Shown: in pieces, positions 19,196-34,100 of the stretch
Layout: every line of letters starts with the position of its first letter
Position numbering within the stretch: the first letter of the stretch is position 1
From: Siphonodentalium dalli
Lineage: Eukaryota > Mollusca > Scaphopoda > Gadilida > Siphonodentaliidae
Assembly: GCA_032622095.1 (NCBI GenBank)
Contig: CP136064.1
Span: 219,310,205-219,374,204 of the forward strand
Length of the DNA stretch: 64,000 nt
Direction: 5' to 3'
The notes under the pieces: model-generated
The model's input: the letters and a program-made list of their open reading frames with translations, nothing else
Databases searched by the model: none
What the model was told of the DNA's origin: nothing
Program-made: the position numbers and the translations under genes

Positions 19196-22100
19196 GTAAG
19201 TTTCTGGGTCAGCTGTTGATTCATCACAAAGTGCATCATCAAACAAGGAACTGATGCTGTCACTGTCAGTACAGTGTCAGTGCCAGCATCAGGACACACA
19301 ATCACATTACAAACTACTGTACATTGTACTCACAACGTGAATTTTCCATAACTATACTATTTACAATCTACATGTACATGTACGGTATATGGACCATTAT
19401 GGTCTATCTCTTCCTACCTGTATATAACACTTTTTTTTATTAACAGTAACTACAAGAAAACCATAGTCAGAAATGGTAACGCGCTCAAGATCAAATATTA
19501 TATACCCATGCTTGTAATTATACTTATAGAATATGAATATATTGGTTTCGCGAATGACCAACTCAGAATTCCGTTAAAATAACAATAACATAACAACCAG
19601 CACCTAATTAACGAACCGGCAGCCAACTCGGCCGTCTCCGACCACGACCATCAGTGGGCTGCAGAACGAAACATATCTATAAAAGTTTGAAATATAAGAC
19701 TTACAAATTATCTTTTAAATTTCTTTTATTTGTAATTGATATAGCTTGTCACAAACCAAAAATCAACATTATTGACTTCATAATGTAAAGGACAATAAAC
19801 GAAATTGAAATCCCAACTACACCTTTTATGGACTCGGCCTCCTGGTCGCGCATTTCGACTTTTAAACCGGAAAAACCAATTATCTATAAATATAATGCCC
19901 ATCGGACCACAGCTTTCAATAATTTGCAGAACAGCATACACGCGGCGCGCACTAATAACTATAAGTATAACAAGTTATAATTATACATGTCCATAACTAG
20001 TGATAGTCTGTGGTGCCTATTATATAGTAATGCTGAATAGGTCATTGTCGTATGGTTTCTGGCAAAAAGACACACAGGATCTCTTAAACTGTCAAAAAGA
20101 CACCCAGGATCTCAAAGTCTCACCAAACAACTGGAATTTGTTTAGTCGTCTGCTATTAATATTGGTCCAACTATATCAAGGATGCGGAATTGCGCTGTCA
20201 GTCAGACTCAAAGTCGAATTAAATTTCGTTGATACTTCACTCCGATCAAAAACAAATAATTATCATAATATTAATAGAAGACGACTAAACAAAATTCCCA
20301 TTGTTTGGCGAGACTTTGAGATCCTGGGTGTCTTTTTGACAGTTTACGAGATCATGGGTGTCTTTTTGCCAGAAACCATGCGACAATGACCTATCCAGCA
20401 ATAGTAATAGCCTAATAATAGCGATGGGTGGGGATTTAGGCTGAAATTAATAACAGTGATTGCAATTTCACTCTACCTGTACACGTGTCTCTATGCCAAA
20501 TAATAGTTATTGTTGGAAATTTTCTCCAAAATTAATAATCATGCTGACACTACACTATTATTAGGCACATGAGAGTACCGGTATTATAAAGGTATATACC
20601 GGTAAATATTATATACAGTTTCCTATAATACTATAAAATAATAAATATGAATCGAAGACCCCTGTCTGGAAACGGTTCTATCAATTAATATTGATTTTAA
20701 TTCAAATTTTCAGGTATAATACATGTACATACATGTATACATACAATCAATCGGACATTTTATGTCTCGTGAGCACAACAGTATCATTATCAAGTGGGAG
20801 AACTCTATCTGAGATTTCCTGATAGGTTCATGACGGTATGTTCTAAAGATAGTAGCGAAAAAATGTCCCAATTGATTATCACCTTATATAAGAAAATATT
20901 GATATAAAGTTAATATTAATTGATACTGATAGAAGCGTTTCCAGACAGGTGTCTTCGACTCACGTTTATTAATTTATACCCAGGAAACTATAAACAATAT
21001 TTAGGAAGATATACCAGTAATTAAAGCGACACAGGGACTACTGGTTGACTGCAGTTGTGTAGATGTAGTGAAGTTTAGTTTCTGTTTGAGTTTAAATCTG
21101 TTCAGCGTTGCAAATTTCCCGTTGTTGTGTCTAGACAGACCACCCCGGTTATGGGAATGCTTCCTACTAGTGCTTTGTGCAGGTCGGTCCTAGTATTTCT
21201 GTTTCGGATCGGGTGCCGATGTTAATCTTAATGGCTGTCCATTGTAGGTCTACTACATATACTAGTACCCAAAGGTACCTCTATTATGTACATGTTAAAG
21301 AACCCTACCATGGGCAAGAGATCTGGACATGAACTGGCTAATGAAAGAAAATGAGGTCTAGTCTTTAATACTGTGTCATCTCTGGTCCCCAGGCTGAATA
21401 ATCTTAAATCAAAATCAATTTGAAATGGTTGGAAACAATTTTATCACATACATGTAGTATTACATGTACTGTACTGCCCTAAGTAATTTACTCAGCAACT
21501 GTGGCTATTATGCATTTATAACTGCGGTAAAACCATCACTGCACTAATTAAGGGTTCTGTGACTGCTGTGGCATCAGGATTACATGTACATGTATATGCT
21601 GTAAAGGTACCCTGGTATATATTCCTTGACTGCCGATACACTATATAACTGCTGACTGTTTCATTTGTTTTGCGATTAACTGGAAGTTACTGTTTCATAC
21701 CAGTTGATGATTGCATGTGTTTTAACCACACACTACTCTGATTGTCTTGTGGTTTATAACTGCATTTAAAGTCTACCAAAATGTGGTCTGACTGGAGTGC
21801 CATGAGTACGATGAGTCATTTACTAGTACTTAGGGCATCACAGTATAAGTTGACTTATGTCCCTAGTTATGTCATGAATGCAGTGCACTACACTTCTATT
21901 TAAACTGGAAGTAGTCATTTAAGTGTCATAACCGGTGATATTGACTTTTAAGTAGTTACATGTATGCCCATTTTTCGACTTCATTACAGATTATTATTCT
22001 AGTATCGAATCAAATATGTTAAAAGAGACAGTCGGAAGCAGAGTTTGGTTCAATGATTGTTCGCAGAATCAAATTTTTCATTTCTAAAAAGGCCACCTGT

Positions 22101-25100
22101 CAATAGAGCCACCTTCTTTGTGGGACATGTGGTCAAACAGCCTTTTATAATATACTTGCCTATAAAATAGTAGAAAATTTCTGTGATGTAAATCATTGTG
22201 TCTAAGTATCTCTTCGGAGCTACAGTGAAATCGTGTTTTGTTATTTCACTGTTGGTTCAGATATTTAACTGTAGCTCGCTGAATTGATACTAACAACTAC
22301 CAGGAACAAATTTGCCTCCAATGTGGACCGAGTGATCAGTGCATCTACACTGTCTGCTAGCCAATCAAAAGTAACATATTTATGATGCCACTTGATCAAT
22401 CGATAATTCTACATGTCAATTTCAACTTTAGGCCTAGGCTCTTTCCTGTATGTAAACACTGACATGCACTCTTTTACATGAATTAGATACATGTACATTA
22501 GATACATTATATACATCACTGCTTTAATTAAGTAGTGTTAATAATTTAATTAAATAAGAGTTAATTTAGCAGCCGCTCTTGAAAATTTGATATTTCTTTC
22601 CAGACATTCTTGAGATATTTTGGTATTCAACAAAAATTGCAGGTATTCTCTATTTATTTATTTTGAAATCCACCGAGGAGTCGTTTGTAATATCAGTTTA
22701 CTTCCCTGTTGTCTCCTAAAGTTTTAGTTTTCAATGAGAGATAAATCTTCTTGTAATTTTGCTAAGTCACTTAAAATTCCGAAATAATAGGCATATAAAA
22801 AGATTTACAAGGTAAGCACACCCTAAACTGTTTTTGGAATAAATATTTTTGAATTATATATATATGTTGATTAGATCCCAAGGTTTAACTGCTAGTACTC
22901 ATGATACAAACACATGTATTGTGTATGTACTTTAGGCCAAAATAAAATATCCCTGTGTTTCTGGTGACATGCAAGAAAAACATAGGGGCGGGCGGGTGAC
23001 TCTTCATTTTATTTTATTTTTTCATTTTATTTTCAACTTTGCTCAAAGTAAATATGAATCACTTCAGACTGCTTATCCTTGTTTTTAATGTACTATAAAA
23101 TAATAAAACTAAAAGTACATAATATTAGAATATAGTGTAATTTATTGTTTTATTGAATAAAACATGAACAAAAAGTTTGATTCGTATGTGACCTAATTGA
23201 AGTGTGGTATAATTTCCGGTTTAACAGTACTCGCAGGTCCGTTTTACACGGAAACAAATTTGTTTACACGAAAAATTTAATCGGATGCGTACTAATTTTG
23301 CAAAATCAATAAAATGAAAATGGTCGGGTGTGCCGGAAGGTATGCGGCTTATACGGACCCTGGCTCTTACGGACCCTGGCTTTTACGGACCACCGGCTGA
23401 TACGGACCCTGGCTTATACGGACCCCGGCTCATACGGACCTCAATTAAATTATGCAATTTGCAAACTTATATTTATGAATTTAATATATTATTATGATTG
23501 TCTTTTCACACATGTATCTGTATTAATTGAGAATTTATGTGATTTGTTTGGTGATTTTCAAACTTATATTTATGAATTTAACCGATTTTTTCGGTGATTT
23601 TCAAACTTATATTTATGAATTTAATATATAATTATGATTGTCTTTTCACACATATATCTGTATTAATTGAGAATTTATGTGATGTTCTGACTTGAAAAAG
23701 CATTTATTGAATCGTGTTAATTAATCTCTTCGCCGTTGTATAAATACGCGTGTGTGATCCCTTTATGTCGTTGTATAATCAGACATGCGGTGATAAATGG
23801 TCAGTGAATGGTAATCAGGATGAATCCACTGAGTTTGATTTGTTACGAAAACATGTTAGTAAAAACACATCTTGTTTCAACTGATTCATTGTCCGTTATA
23901 TAAACACTCGTATGTGATCCCTTTATATTATTTTATAAACAGACATGCGAGGATGAATGGTCAGTGAATGGTGATCAGGATGAATCCACTGAGTTTGATT
24001 TTCTATGAAAACATGTTAGTAAAAACACAACTGGTATATATTCAACTGATTTATTGTTGACTGGCATAATTCCACAATGTCTAACTGTGCTTCATGTGGA
24101 GATACCATTCGGCATCGTCAGGAGGTTATTGGCTGCAAACTACTAAAAGAAGCTGCCAAGCTGTACGCCCCAGTTTAAATAATGTTCGTCTGATGTAACT
24201 TTGTTCCATTTTTGTTATCATCATATTTTTGTTATCTCTGTATGTATGTTGTCATAATTTAAATTTATTTAAATAAACATAAAACATAAAAAATAAAATT
24301 GTGTATTTTAATTGAGGTCCGTATGAGCCAAGGTCTGTATAAGCCGGGGGTCCGTATAACCCAGGGTCCGTATCAGCCGGAGGTCCGTATGTGCCAGGGT
24401 CCGTATGAGCCAGGGTCCGTAAGAGCCAGGGTCCGTATCAGCCGGCATTCTGCCGGAATAGGGACGGGCGGGTCACCAGAAACACAGATCTTTTTTATTT
24501 TGGCCTTACTCCTATTCAAGCAAGTCAAATGTACAGGTTGCTTCTCTAACTGCCTATCATTCAGCAGATTTTCATGCTCTTGCAGACCAAACGAACACTA
24601 GTTGACATTCTTTTAAAACAGACTGGACGACTTCTAAGTTTTGTGAAATAAGTTTTGTGAAAACTTTCATCAAACCTTCAACTCATATTAGTTATATTCT
24701 CTGGCAGCATATACAGTAACTTACATGCATGTTCTTTAAAAGTGTCAGATGTTTTGGATGTGCTCAATTAAACAATTGAATTACCGGTATGGGATCAGTG
24801 ATAACTATCCTCTTTTTTCTAAAAGTTTGCACAAGTTGTTTTTTGATACGTTTCAGCCTTATAGTTGTTAATTTATATGATTAGCAAACATATTTATGCG
24901 GGCTGTTTGATTATTATTAAAGTATGCCTTGGGTACATACTAGTATTTAACATGTACATGTATTTAAAACTTAAGCTTGATAACTCTGTGACTTGTCTCA
25001 TATTGATGCTAAACATATATGATAGTATTTTAAAAAGTACTGAAACAGTGACACCTGTGTACATGTACTTTCAGTGGTTATCAATTCAAAACAAGCTTAC

Positions 25101-28100
25101 CAAATATGGTATAAGAATGCATCATTTCTAGACATGAATGATTCCACTGAAGCCACTAAATATGGTATATGTATACCCTGTATCATTCTATGATGAACAA
25201 AGCCAGCCCTGTTATTCATATTGCTCTTATTTTGTTTATAGGAATCTGGGGATGAGGTGGATCATGCAAAGAACATTCTGCGACAACGCAGGTTTGTAAA
25301 CATACATGTGCCAAAACTAAGATTTTCTACTTGTTCATCATTGTCTGTAGAACTTTATTAAATATTAAAAAAAAATCACAATATTTGTATGTCCTTTTCA
25401 GTATACTAATATCTGCAATTTCACTCATTTGCTCTCATTTCCTCTTAACAGGCGTGAAATACAATAATGCCCTAAATAATCGACTCTTTAACCACAGCAG
25501 AATTATGGGTAATTTTTGCAGGATTTAGTCGGAAATATGGCTTGTTGCCATTCATCGGAAAGCTCTCGGTGAGAACTTTCCGATTAATGGCAACAAGCCA
25601 TATTTCCGACTAAATCCTCGGAAAGCTCTCAGTGAGAGCTTTCCGATGAATGGCAACAAGCCATATTTCTGACTAAATCCTGATAAATTACCCATAATTC
25701 TGCTGTGGTTAAGGAGTCAATTATTTAGGGCATTACCGTACCTGACAGAAGTACATTTACTCTTCTCTCCAGCACGATCAGGGAGCAGTGTATAGAAGTA
25801 ACAAAAACATTATTCAAGAAGCTCTAAAATCCTTGTCAAAATCGCATCTATGAGAGGATTAACCTTACAGTTTCTATGAAAATGTACCCAGTAAACACGA
25901 ATGATTTTCCTGTTTTGCATGGAGGAAAGAATAAATGCAAAAACTCTGAAGGTTACTATTAACCCTTTCTTTACTAAATGGATTCTCTCATCAGTTATAA
26001 AAGTATACATTGAAATGGTCTATTAATCATCTGGAGGGGTATTCAGATAAATGTAAGCAGACAACAGATCTATCTACTAGAGAGACCAACAAATAATATT
26101 GGTACAAATGCCGCAGGATTTCTATATTTGGTGGGAAATGTCTCAATAATATGTTCAACAAAATGACCAAAGGGAACAACTTGTCTGTCTGAGTATTTAG
26201 TAAAGAAAGGGTTAAAGTACCGACAAGCCTGATTATAGCATTTGCAGAATGAGGTCCCCAGAGGGTGAGTTTGGTGATGCTAGCCTGCTATGCGGGATAG
26301 CTTCACTAAATTCACCCTCTGGGGACCTCATTCTGCAAATGACAGGCACACTATAAAACTCATGCCTGAGTACGATAGTTTGGGTAATATTTTAGGGAGA
26401 TTTCTCTCTGGTCAGGCAATATTGAGAGAAGTTTACTGAAAATGAGACTATTTCTTCAAGGTCAACTGGTAAGCTGAGGCCATTTGCTATATGTTTGTTT
26501 ATAATAATGTAGTGGTGTGTAGTGTTTGTATTTAATAAATCATTGCTGGGTAGACAAACCTGTCAATATGAATTTTCATATTTCATTTACATAATATGGT
26601 AATTACATAGAGTCCTAATATGTACATGTTGTAGTTTTTCAGCTATGATATTATATGTATCTTGCAATACCTGTAGAATTTTTCCCTGAGTAAATTTGCA
26701 TGGGTCCCGTCCTGCCTGTTATCTCCTTTACTGTATCAGGCATTAAGATTAGACGAGAATCGATTGTCGTAATGATTCTCGCGAAACTTTTAAATTTTCA
26801 GTGCTTTATGACTAACTTGATTCAGCATTCGATTCTCGCAAAATTAAATGTATTTTGAGCCCTGTTGTATACATGTATGTCGTCACAACTGCTTACAAAA
26901 ATTGTCATTGTTGAATAGTCAACCAAGTTCCATGTTATATTTGTGATTCATTTGTATGCACAGAAGAGCTCCTAAGCCCGATCCATGTATGGTGTATGTA
27001 GCCCAAATGTCACCTTTATACATGTAGCAGCAGATCATATAATATTTCAAAATGATAGGTTTAAATGTCAAAGATTGTTGAAAGTTTGTATTGTACTGTT
27101 ATATATTTGGATAGTTCTTTCAAAATACATGTGGATGTTCAATATTTGTGTGACAAGATGAAAATTTTGCTCTATATCGATATACATGTTATACTTTTTC
27201 TATCACTGGTTACCATTTAGAAAAAAATTAATTTACTAGACTAGTGCCAGTACATTAATTCTGCTGTATGTACCAAATCTTCTAAATATAGATGATGGTA
27301 GCTAGAGACTGAGTGTTGATGATGTTTCCTTCATCAAATGAACAGCTTCACATTGAAACCTACCGAGTAGCTGATTGAGTCAACTTTATGTCTGAAAAGG
27401 ATTTTCTATATTTGATTTAAAAATTTGTATATAACAATATCATATTAACTAGTCTTAAGTATCATTTTGCAATACAATCAGTCTTCTGCCCTGTTAACTT
27501 GGACATATACACATGTAGGAATCCATGCTTCTATAAGTTTCCAATGGCGTATATTATTCTAATTTTTTTCCCATTTAGGACATTCAAACTAGGACAGTCC
27601 TTTTAAGGACCTATTTACTCACTTGAACCATACATGTATTATTATGTCTTGGAGTACGTGTATTTCCCACGCTATATAGGATATATGCCTCTTAGCTGTT
27701 AATCTACAACAGTGTAAACAACTTGAATAATTAAACTAGTCGACTGCTATTATGGTATAAAGCCAGCACAATGGGACATGCATTAAGTGATAAGACTGCT
27801 TCTTTAGAGTGCAGGTGTCCCACCCTGGGTATTGACGGTAAGTGACCCGCGGTCCTGTTTTAAATAAGATATAAGATCTGGTTACATTTTGAAATAATCC
27901 TGGATTCAATGCAATATCTCAAGCCAATATGAAACCGTAATATCAAAGTCGTGACTGCAGTGTAATTCAGTAATGTACTTGTAACTTGCAGTACCATAGG
28001 AATCACTGAACTAAATGATATTTCTCATTGACAACAGTGTTAACGTTTCAGCGAAATTCACAGAATTGAAGCCTGCGGGCCACTCCAGTGATGTTAACCC

Positions 28101-31100
28101 AGCTAGATTTACACCAGATGATCCTGAAAATGCAAGAAAAACCATAGGTCATGTGTTCACTTTTAAAAATATATCCCCAGATGTTCGACAGGGCTATCCC
28201 ACAGAAAACCTTTACCTGGGAAAAACCCAGAAATACCGCAGCTAGTTAAATAAATTTCACACTCACAAAAATCCATTCCCCCATTAATTCACCAGTTTAA
28301 ATTATTTAGATATGATGTACAAATCAAATAAACAAGATTTCATTGTTTAATAATCACATCACATGTGTTAGGTGAAGGCCATTCTTCAGTTACCTTCGAC
28401 TGTGACATTCCACAGTGGTATCACTCCCCATCTCTGGAACACATTTACATGCAGCTCCCTGAGGGAATACAGGGTCACAAACTCCATGCAGGGTTTACCT
28501 CCCTTGATGACTCGGGTCAGAAAGGAAGTATGACTGGTGCGCTCTGGTAGAGATTGAAGGGGTCATTGGTGGGTGGCTCAGACAGTCTTAATTGGGGTGT
28601 GTATCAGACTTACCTCTCCTCAATAAGCCTGAGTTTAGTGTGCCTGTCTTTGCAGAATGAGGTCCCCAGAGGGTGAATTTAGTGATGCTATCCCGCATAG
28701 CGGGCTAGCATCACTAAATTCACCCTCTGGGAACATCATTCTGCATGGCCTCATTTGCTATGGGAGACATAGACTCAGATTGAAGTTCCCAAATGGTGAA
28801 TATTGTGATGTACAACCATTGGGAACCTCGGTAAATGCAATCTGCAGAGAATCTAAACTAAAAAAAGAAATAGAATCTATGCGAAGAAGTGTCTATAGAA
28901 ATTTGATAATAAAGAAACTTTACAGAGAAGATGAGGCCAAAGCAGAATGAGGTCCCCAGAGGTGAATTTAGTGATGCTAGCCAACTGTATGGGATAGCAT
29001 CACTAAATTCACCCACCTTGGACCTCATTCTGCAAATTACAGACATGCTATAATCAGACTTGTTGGTACATGCAAATGACAGGCACACTAAACTCAGACT
29101 TCGCTCTCCTCAAATCATCCATGGAGTCTGGAGAGCCATAACTCTGATAGCTAAAGAATCCTATTTGATCAAATCTTAACCCTTTCTGTACTAAATACTC
29201 ATTGACAAGTAATCCCTTAGGAAATGTTCAGATAGTAAGTTCAACATAGTATAAAGTTGAACTTATTATCTGAACATTTCCCACCAAAGAATATCAATCC
29301 TGCACTTGTATTATCTTGTTGTACATCTGTCGTCTGCTATCTTTTCCTGAAGACCCCTCCAAATGGATTATAGACTGTTCCAATATGTAACTTGATAACT
29401 GATGGGGGAGTCCATTTAGTAAAGAAAGCATTAATCATTGAAGTATTTTCTGAGTTATGAGAGCATCCATCATATACATGTACATGTATGTAGGGCCAAA
29501 ATTTTAATTGTGTTTGTTCCCCCTGACCTTATCTACCCTAAAAAAAAACTTCCTATTCAAATTATGAATATCTGCAATTTCAGTGAAAAAAATTACCTTA
29601 TTTGATGAAAAGTTATCTGAGTGAAGCCATTATAGGCCAGTCAGGGAGAATACAGTAATGTCCTAAATTCATCGGAAAGCTCTCACTGAGAGCTTTCCGA
29701 TCAATGGCAACAAGCCATATTTCCGACTAAATCCTGAAAAATTACCCATAATTCTGCTATGGTTAAAGAGTCAATTATTTAGGGCATTACTCTAAATGCC
29801 CTCCTTGCTGCTTCTTGTATAAATTTTTGGTGAGTTGAGTCAAAGAGTTGAGTCAAGGCAATTATTCTTCACAAATGACCAGTTGCTGGGCATGGACCTC
29901 TCCTAATATAAATTTTCAGATGAAGTCAGGATCAGATTAAATTGAATGCAGGTTTCCTTGTGTCAACTATAAACTTTGAAGTTCCAGATAGTGAAATCAT
30001 CTCCTTACTGCTGGACAGTGCTGGTATATAATTTCCTCCTGTTAAGATGTTTATCTATATGTCTGTGTCAATGTGGCTTTTAACTTGTCAATTTCAAAAT
30101 ATTTGTAGCACTGTTCCAATAATTGCTATCGCACATCATTTTCCAATCATGGTCATTAACCTTTTCATGCAGGGAGCTGCGCTGGTGCAGCATTAAAGAT
30201 CCTTTGTCAGTGCATTCTCTTAAACTGTATATACATGTACATATATGCGAGTCTTCCATAGGGACTCTCACATAAATAAGAGAATGCACTGGCTTACAAG
30301 GTCAAGGTAAATATTGCTAGGCCATTGTATTCTCTTATATATGCAAGGCTCCCTATGGGAGACTTGCATTTATAAGAGAATGCATTGGCACAAGGTTTTC
30401 AAAATATTTCAGGAAGCTCCAGTCATGAAAGGGTTAAACATTGAACATGAGTTCTGTTGGTTGCCTGTAGATGGTGTTAATGGTACCAGTACCTTGCTTA
30501 ATTATAAAAGGTGTTTATTGACAGGGTTTCCATTACAGGGTTTCCATTAGCAGGACAGAATTTAAGGTCCCTTTCTCCTCAGCCGCGATATTTCCCCTCA
30601 GCCGCGATATTTCCCCTCAGACACATTCCCCTGGACAATCCACAAATAACACTACATTGCCTGAAAATAGTTATAAACATACCAGTATTGACAATTAATT
30701 CCTACAAAACAATCTTATTCTTTAACATATGCTAAAAGCCGTGCATGCAGTTGATTATATCTTTTCACATCGTGATTACTCTGCCAATCATGATTTACAA
30801 GTAATGTACTGATGATGAAGCTATCATTTGGCTTAAATTTGGGATTTTTGTAATTGACTTGATATTCAGTTAGTTCCATGGACTCAGAATTTCCCATAGT
30901 GGAGCTGCTAGTGGCTAGACGAGTCCCATTTCCCATTCCCCAGCAGAAACCCTGTTATTGTGAATGTGATGGGTGTCACACTAGGAGCAGTTAGAATTCT
31001 GGCATAACTTAATGTCTCCATGTGAAAAGCATAATGACAGTTACACTCAATATAAACCACTTACTGCATTCATCATGTTCTTAAATTTTTTTTTTACAAC

Positions 31101-34100
31101 TGAAACAGTGTGACTCTTTTAACAGTGAGATACTCCAGGGAATACACTATATGTTGATACTGTTTACTCATGTATGTTTGGTTAAAAGTCCCTCTAAGCG
31201 GAACTATTGCTGAAAGAAAAAAATAGAAAATGACTGTGCATGATATGATTAAATTTAATTCACTTGAAAAGATGCGAACAAGGTCAGTCACTATACCAGG
31301 GACCAGTCGAGAGAATTCAAATTGGGAGAAGCTAGTCACTTCTCCTTATTGCATGTAGATAAATAGGGTGAAATGGACTGTTATCACAGAGAAGTCATAA
31401 AATCTGAAGTTCAGTTTACTCTCTATCTTCATCTTTTTGTGATCCAATAAGTATTACGTAATACATGAGCCCACTTATAATACCATTATAATGAGTAAAT
31501 TTATACACCATAATGATAATTTAATACACTTCATTTTGAAATATGCATACTGGTATATTAAAGAGAGAAGTCACTTCTCCCTATGACAAAAATGGGGAAA
31601 AGTTAAACATTTTAGTGAGAAGATATATCCCAAGTTGTCAATGTTGGTCCCTGCACTATACATGTACCTCACTATACATGTACCTCACTATACATGTGCC
31701 TCCCTATACATGTGCCTCACTATACATGTACCTCACTATACATGTACCTCACTATACATGTGCCTCACTATACATGTACCTCACTATACATGTGCCTCAC
31801 TATACATGTGATGAGTATTTGACTTCTCCACATCATTCATATTAACCCTTTCTGTACTAAATACTCTTTAGACAAGTAAGTCCCTCAAAAAATGATCAGA
31901 TAATAAGTTCAACAAACGACCGACCATAGGTCATTTGTTGAACTTATTATCTGAGCATTTGCCTCCAAATTCAAGGCTCCAATGAATATGAATCCTTATG
32001 CACTTATATCATTTTTTTGTCGTACTGTCATCTGCTCATTTTACCTGAACATCCCTCCTAATAAATAATGGACTATTCCAATGAATACTGTTATAACTGA
32101 ATGGGAGAATCCATTTAGTAAATAAAGGGTTAATTGAGGGTGTTTGAGTAACAAGTAGATTGATAGAGGAATTGTCATTGTAGCCTGTAAACTCTTAACT
32201 GCTGTATTACAAACCAGGTCTGCAAATTTGAGGTGAACGACTGTTCAGTTCGCCTGGAGGTTACCTAAAATGAAAATGACATGAACGAAAACCAGGTAAC
32301 GCCAAATTTTCTGCTGGTCTCGCGATCACCGATTCTTCCATTAATTATTGCTCTATTAAGTCCCAAAAGGAGACATTAAAAAATTTATTAGTTCAATAAG
32401 TTGCACATTAGTAGATAATAAGACCAGTAGTAATGATTATCAGTTAGTGTGACTCTTCTGGTATCCATGGGTTACCTATTAAGCACAAACCAGGCGAATG
32501 AAAAATAGATTATGTATGATTTTGAAATATGCAGTCCTGACAAATGCATATCCAGTTAGACAATGGTCCTATTGGTGCATGTCTGTTGCAAAATATATAT
32601 AGTGACTCGGGCAAAATATCTCTTTTGAAAAATAAAGGATTGGGTAGGCGTTACAAATGAACAAATAACAAGGTGTGGATTTTACAATCAATGGGGACTA
32701 TACTTTCACTGATGCTGGGTGATGTGGTATTTTTATTGTTGATGTTAATAAGATCAATGGAAAGTCAGTTTGTGGGTTAGTATCATGTCACATCTGCATT
32801 CATATACATGGATATACATGTATTTTATCACATTACTCAAAAGGTGTTTCCAAAACTTCGGGGGAATGGCTGGATTGGCCACATAATTTCGTTAAATTAT
32901 ATCTTTGTTCAATTTTATCATTTTGTTATTTCCTGGTTTTTAAAGTGTAAAACCATACATGTATCTCACAAAACCCTCTATATTTGATCGTCATGCTTCT
33001 AATGTCAGTATAAAAAAATAAAAAATCTGCGAAGTGCCCTTTGGATACAAGTAATAACATACGCGAATACATTTGTGCTGCTTGTAAGTAAAATTTCCTT
33101 ACAGAGTCTTGTCAAGCCACACTTTGGAAATTAATGTTTATTCGACGACTAATATAATTGTGCATGTCTTCTCACACAACCAATGGTTCATTGGCATACC
33201 CTTTAACATTTTCTTTACTAAATCATCATTGATGAGTAGTTATCCCATAGGAAATGTTCAGATGATAAGTTTAACCCTTTCTATATTAAAGCATCATTGA
33301 TGAGTAGTTATCCCATAGGAAATGTTCAGATGATAAGTTTAACCCTTTCTATATTAAAGCATCATTGATGAGTAGTTATCCCATAGGAAATGTTCAAATG
33401 ATATGTTTAACCCTTTCTATATTAAAGCATCATTGATGAGTATAGTTATCCCATAGGAAATGTTCAGATGATAAGTTTAACCCTTTCTATATTAAAGCAT
33501 CATTGATGAGTAGTTATCCCATAGGAAATGTTCAGATAATAAGTTTAACCCTTTCTATATTAAAGCATCATTGATGAGTATAGTTATCCCATAGGAAATG
33601 TTCAGATGATAAGTTTAACCCTTTCTATATTAAAGCATCATTGATGAGTAGTTATCCCATTGGAAATGTTCAGATGATAAGTTTAACCCTTTCTATATTA
33701 AAGCATCATTGATAAGTAGTTATCCCATTGGAAATGTTCAGATGATAAGTTTAACCCTTTCTACATTAAAGCATCATTGATGAGTAGTTATCCCATAGGA
33801 AATGTTCAGATGATAAGTTTAACCCTTTCTTTATTAAAGCATCATTGATGAGTAGTTATCCCATAGGAAATGTTCAGATGATAAGTTTAACCCTTTCTAT
33901 ATTAAAGCATCATTGATGAGTAGTTATCCCATAGGAAATGTTCAGATGATAAGTTTAACCCTTTCTATATTAAAGCATCATTGATGAGTATAGTTATCCC
34001 ATAGGAAATGTTCAGATGATAAGTTTAACCCTTTCTATATTAAAGCATCATTGATGAGTATAGTTATCCCATAGGAAATGTTCAGATGATAAGTTTAACC

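Noticed and set aside
20000-20389. 129-codon frame
   Set aside because: It spans both arms of a foldback element with a target duplication; the two ends of the peptide are antisense of each other.
24078-24177. Short zinc-ribbon-like frame (CASCGD) as a gene
   Set aside because: 33 codons inside a transposon, ending without the rest of any domain; probably a scrap of a lost transposase-associated frame.
27756-27762. TATAAAG as TATA box of the nested gene
   Set aside because: It lies only about ten bases before the ATG, too close to place a start site and leader.
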